A stretch of DNA of 5,849 nt from Lautropia sp. (GTDB lineage Bacteria > Pseudomonadota > Gammaproteobacteria > Burkholderiales > Burkholderiaceae_E). A program made the position numbers and the translations under genes. Below the pieces are notes generated by a model. The model made no database searches. It was not told where the DNA came from and was given only the letters and a program-made list of their open reading frames with translations. Each line of letters opens with the position of its first letter. Position 1 is the first letter of the stretch. Positions 4,614-5,849 of the stretch are shown one piece after another. Location of the stretch: positions 1-5,849 of the forward strand of contig JACCRJ010000027.1 in NCBI GenBank assembly GCA_013813615.1, given 5' to 3'.

Positions 4614-5702
4614 TCAGCGTGGCCGGGCCGACGCATCCGAGTCAACGGCATCCTTCGGCGTTCCGTCCGGCTCCGGCTGCGAGGCACTTTCCGACCCCCT
4701 CATCAGGCCGGACAGCCGCGCCGCCCGCCCCGCATCCAGGCCGGCAAGTACATCGCGGGCATTGCCCGCCGCATCCCCGTCGCCCAGCACGATGCTGGCC
4801 GCTCCGAGCTCGTACCAGCCATCGGCATGGCGCGGCGCAAAGCCGACCGTCCGCATCAGTGCCGCCGTTGCTTCCCGGGCTTGGCCCAGACGCGCCTGGG
4901 CCAAGCCGCGAGCGAACCACGCATCGGCATTGTAGGGGTCCGCAACGATCCATTCGTCTGCAAGCCGGAGCAGCTCGGGCCACCTCGCCTCCGACTTCAT
5001 GCCGCCGACCCGCATGAAGTACGGAACGCAACAGCTGTCGGCTTCCCAGAAGGCCCGCCGCCTTCCCGGTTGGTCAACAGGCAGAAAGCGGTCTTCGGGA
5101 ATCGGCAGGCGCGCCGAAACCCAGGACGCCGGAACCGAGAAGTAATGGTCGGTGTTGCCCCTGAGCCTGAAGGTGAGCACGCCGACGAGCCGACCCTCGC
5201 CGTCGAGCAATGCTCCGCCGCTTGCGCCGGAACTGAAGCTGCTGGTCGACTGGATGATCCGGCCTCCGTCGTGCACATGCAGTCCGGTGATTTCCCCCTC
5301 GCTCAGCGACACCTCCGCACCGCGGGTGAAACCCATCGCCACGACCCGCTGATACAGGCCGAGCGACTCCGGCTCCGCGAAACGGACGGGCCTGCCCGGC
5401 CACCTCGGCACCGACAGAAAACACAGGTCATGCTCCGGATCCGCGAATTGCCCCTCCGCCGTCCAGCGGCCTGCGCCTTTGACCACTCGAACGGCAACGG
5501 TCTCGCGGGTCACATGGCAGCTGGTGACCACGACGCCCGGCGCCACCGTGATCGCCGTGCCGACCTTCACCTGCCCGTTGACAGCCGGCGCTTCGACCCG
5601 CAGCACCGTCATCGCCAGCGGGACAAAATGAGAAGGATCGAACGCTTGTGCCGCAGATCCGGTGGACATCAGGAGAAGGACCAGCACCAGAAGGGTGGGC
5701 AT
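4614..5702 (-). CDS. Exported trypsin-like serine protease with C-terminal TPR-like region
   Basis: The 362-aa product has a signal peptide (1-20, likely cut after AQA), so the protein is periplasmic or secreted. Residues about 30-200 form an S1-type (DegP/trypsin-like) protease domain with a full apparent triad: His63 in TSCHV, Asp92 in EHDLCFL and Ser161 in SGASGGAL. Supporting strands are VGTAITVAPGVVVTS and GRLVGVLTF. A linker with an adjacent cysteine pair (Cys224-Cys225) leads to a helical region (about 236-325) with TPR-like periodicity: ADPYNADAWFARGLAQARLG, then about 34 residues later APRHADGWYELGAA. There is no PDZ domain, unlike DegP. The C-terminal tail is acidic and low-complexity. 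The gene starts 13 nt after the substrate-binding-protein gene, so the two are almost certainly co-transcribed. It could process or quality-control exported dehydrogenase components; the target is unknown. Confidence 0.88.
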   Translation of the reverse strand: MPTLLVLVLLLMSTGSAAQAFDPSHFVPLAMTVLRVEAPAVNGQVKVGTAITVAPGVVVTSCHVTRETVAVRVVKGAGRWTAEGQFADPEHDLCFLSVPRWPGRPVRFAEPESLGLYQRVVAMGFTRGAEVSLSEGEITGLHVHDGGRIIQSTSSFSSGASGGALLDGEGRLVGVLTFRLRGNTDHYFSVPASWVSARLPIPEDRFLPVDQPGRRRAFWEADSCCVPYFMRVGGMKSEARWPELLRLADEWIVADPYNADAWFARGLAQARLGQAREATAALMRTVGFAPRHADGWYELGAASIVLGDGDAAGNARDVLAGLDAGRAARLSGLMRGSESASQPEPDGTPKDAVDSDASARPR

Positions 5703-5715
5703 GACAGCGCCTGGG

Positions 5716-5849
5716 CTACTTCACCAACTCGCCCTGCTCGTCCACCAGCGGAACGCCGTACTCCCGAAGAATGGCACCGATCGCCGGCTGATTGGAGTCG
5801 ATCAGCTTCTCGATCCGGGCCTTCCATTCCGGCTCGCCGTAACGCACTC
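5716..5849 (-). CDS. C-terminal fragment of a quinoprotein dehydrogenase-associated substrate-binding protein (XoxJ/MxaJ-like)
   Basis: Only the last 43 codons lie in the window, ending at TAG (5718-5716); the gene continues past the right edge. The visible end runs from VRYGEPEWKARI through EKLIDSNQPAIGAIL to REYGVPLVDEQG. This matches my memory of the C-terminus of periplasmic solute-binding-type proteins associated with PQQ dehydrogenases: a short V-R-x-G-x-x-x-W segment, a helix with a Q-x-x-I pattern, then I-L-x-x-Y-G-V-P. Such proteins (XoxJ, MxaJ) are thought to help activate or mature methanol/alcohol dehydrogenase and are not part of a typical ABC importer. With so few residues the family is tentative; a general amino-acid-type binding protein is the alternative. 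It heads the visible part of the leftward gene group. Confidence 0.6.
   Translation of the reverse strand, partial: VRYGEPEWKARIEKLIDSNQPAIGAILREYGVPLVDEQGELVK

Noticed and set aside
3778..4935. 385-codon plus-strand reading frame across the two right-hand genes
   Set aside because: It spans parts of three minus-strand genes that have signal peptides and family-like motifs. Its own product is low-complexity, Arg/Pro/Ser-rich and lacks a good ribosome binding site.

Overview
The window is GC-rich and densely coded. Its DadA and Lrp closely resemble the proteobacterial proteins, and its right end looks like part of a PQQ (quinoprotein) alcohol-dehydrogenase locus. Together these suggest a beta- or gammaproteobacterium, more likely a betaproteobacterium. 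That placement is inference. No rRNA, tRNA, CRISPR array or transposase was found.

Left end (1-562, + strand): a 9-bp tandem repeat runs into a gene for a small protein with one membrane segment and a DUF2726-type, nuclease-fold-like cytoplasmic domain. This gene converges on an Lrp/AsnC regulator, with only 9 bp between the two stop codons.

Centre (572-3314): an amino-acid catabolism unit. A 164-aa Lrp-type regulator (- strand) is transcribed divergently from dadA, the FAD-dependent D-amino-acid dehydrogenase (+ strand). Their shared intergenic region holds an AT-centred dyad that could be the regulator's operator. Downstream of dadA, on the same strand, is a member of the Asp/Glu racemase superfamily. 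It sits where many bacteria carry the unrelated PLP alanine racemase dadX. The simplest reading is an Lrp-controlled unit that interconverts or degrades D-amino acids and feeds electrons to the respiratory chain.

Right end (3366-5849, - strand): four tightly spaced genes read leftward. In transcription order they are the 3' end of a periplasmic substrate-binding-type protein of the kind tied to quinoprotein dehydrogenases (XoxJ/MxaJ-like), an exported trypsin-like serine protease with a C-terminal TPR-like region, and two exported proteins of unknown function. The last of these has a Cys-x-Cys motif and probably starts at a TTG codon. All three complete proteins have signal peptides, so this looks like a periplasmic accessory module. 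Its link to PQQ dehydrogenases rests on the fragment at the right edge and on recalled gene neighbourhoods, and should be treated as a hypothesis. The module converges on the racemase gene across a 51-bp gap that holds overlapping hairpins.

The main items for a second look are the exported protease/unknown-protein module, the dadA-racemase pairing with its unusual active site, and the start-codon-multiplying repeat at the left edge.
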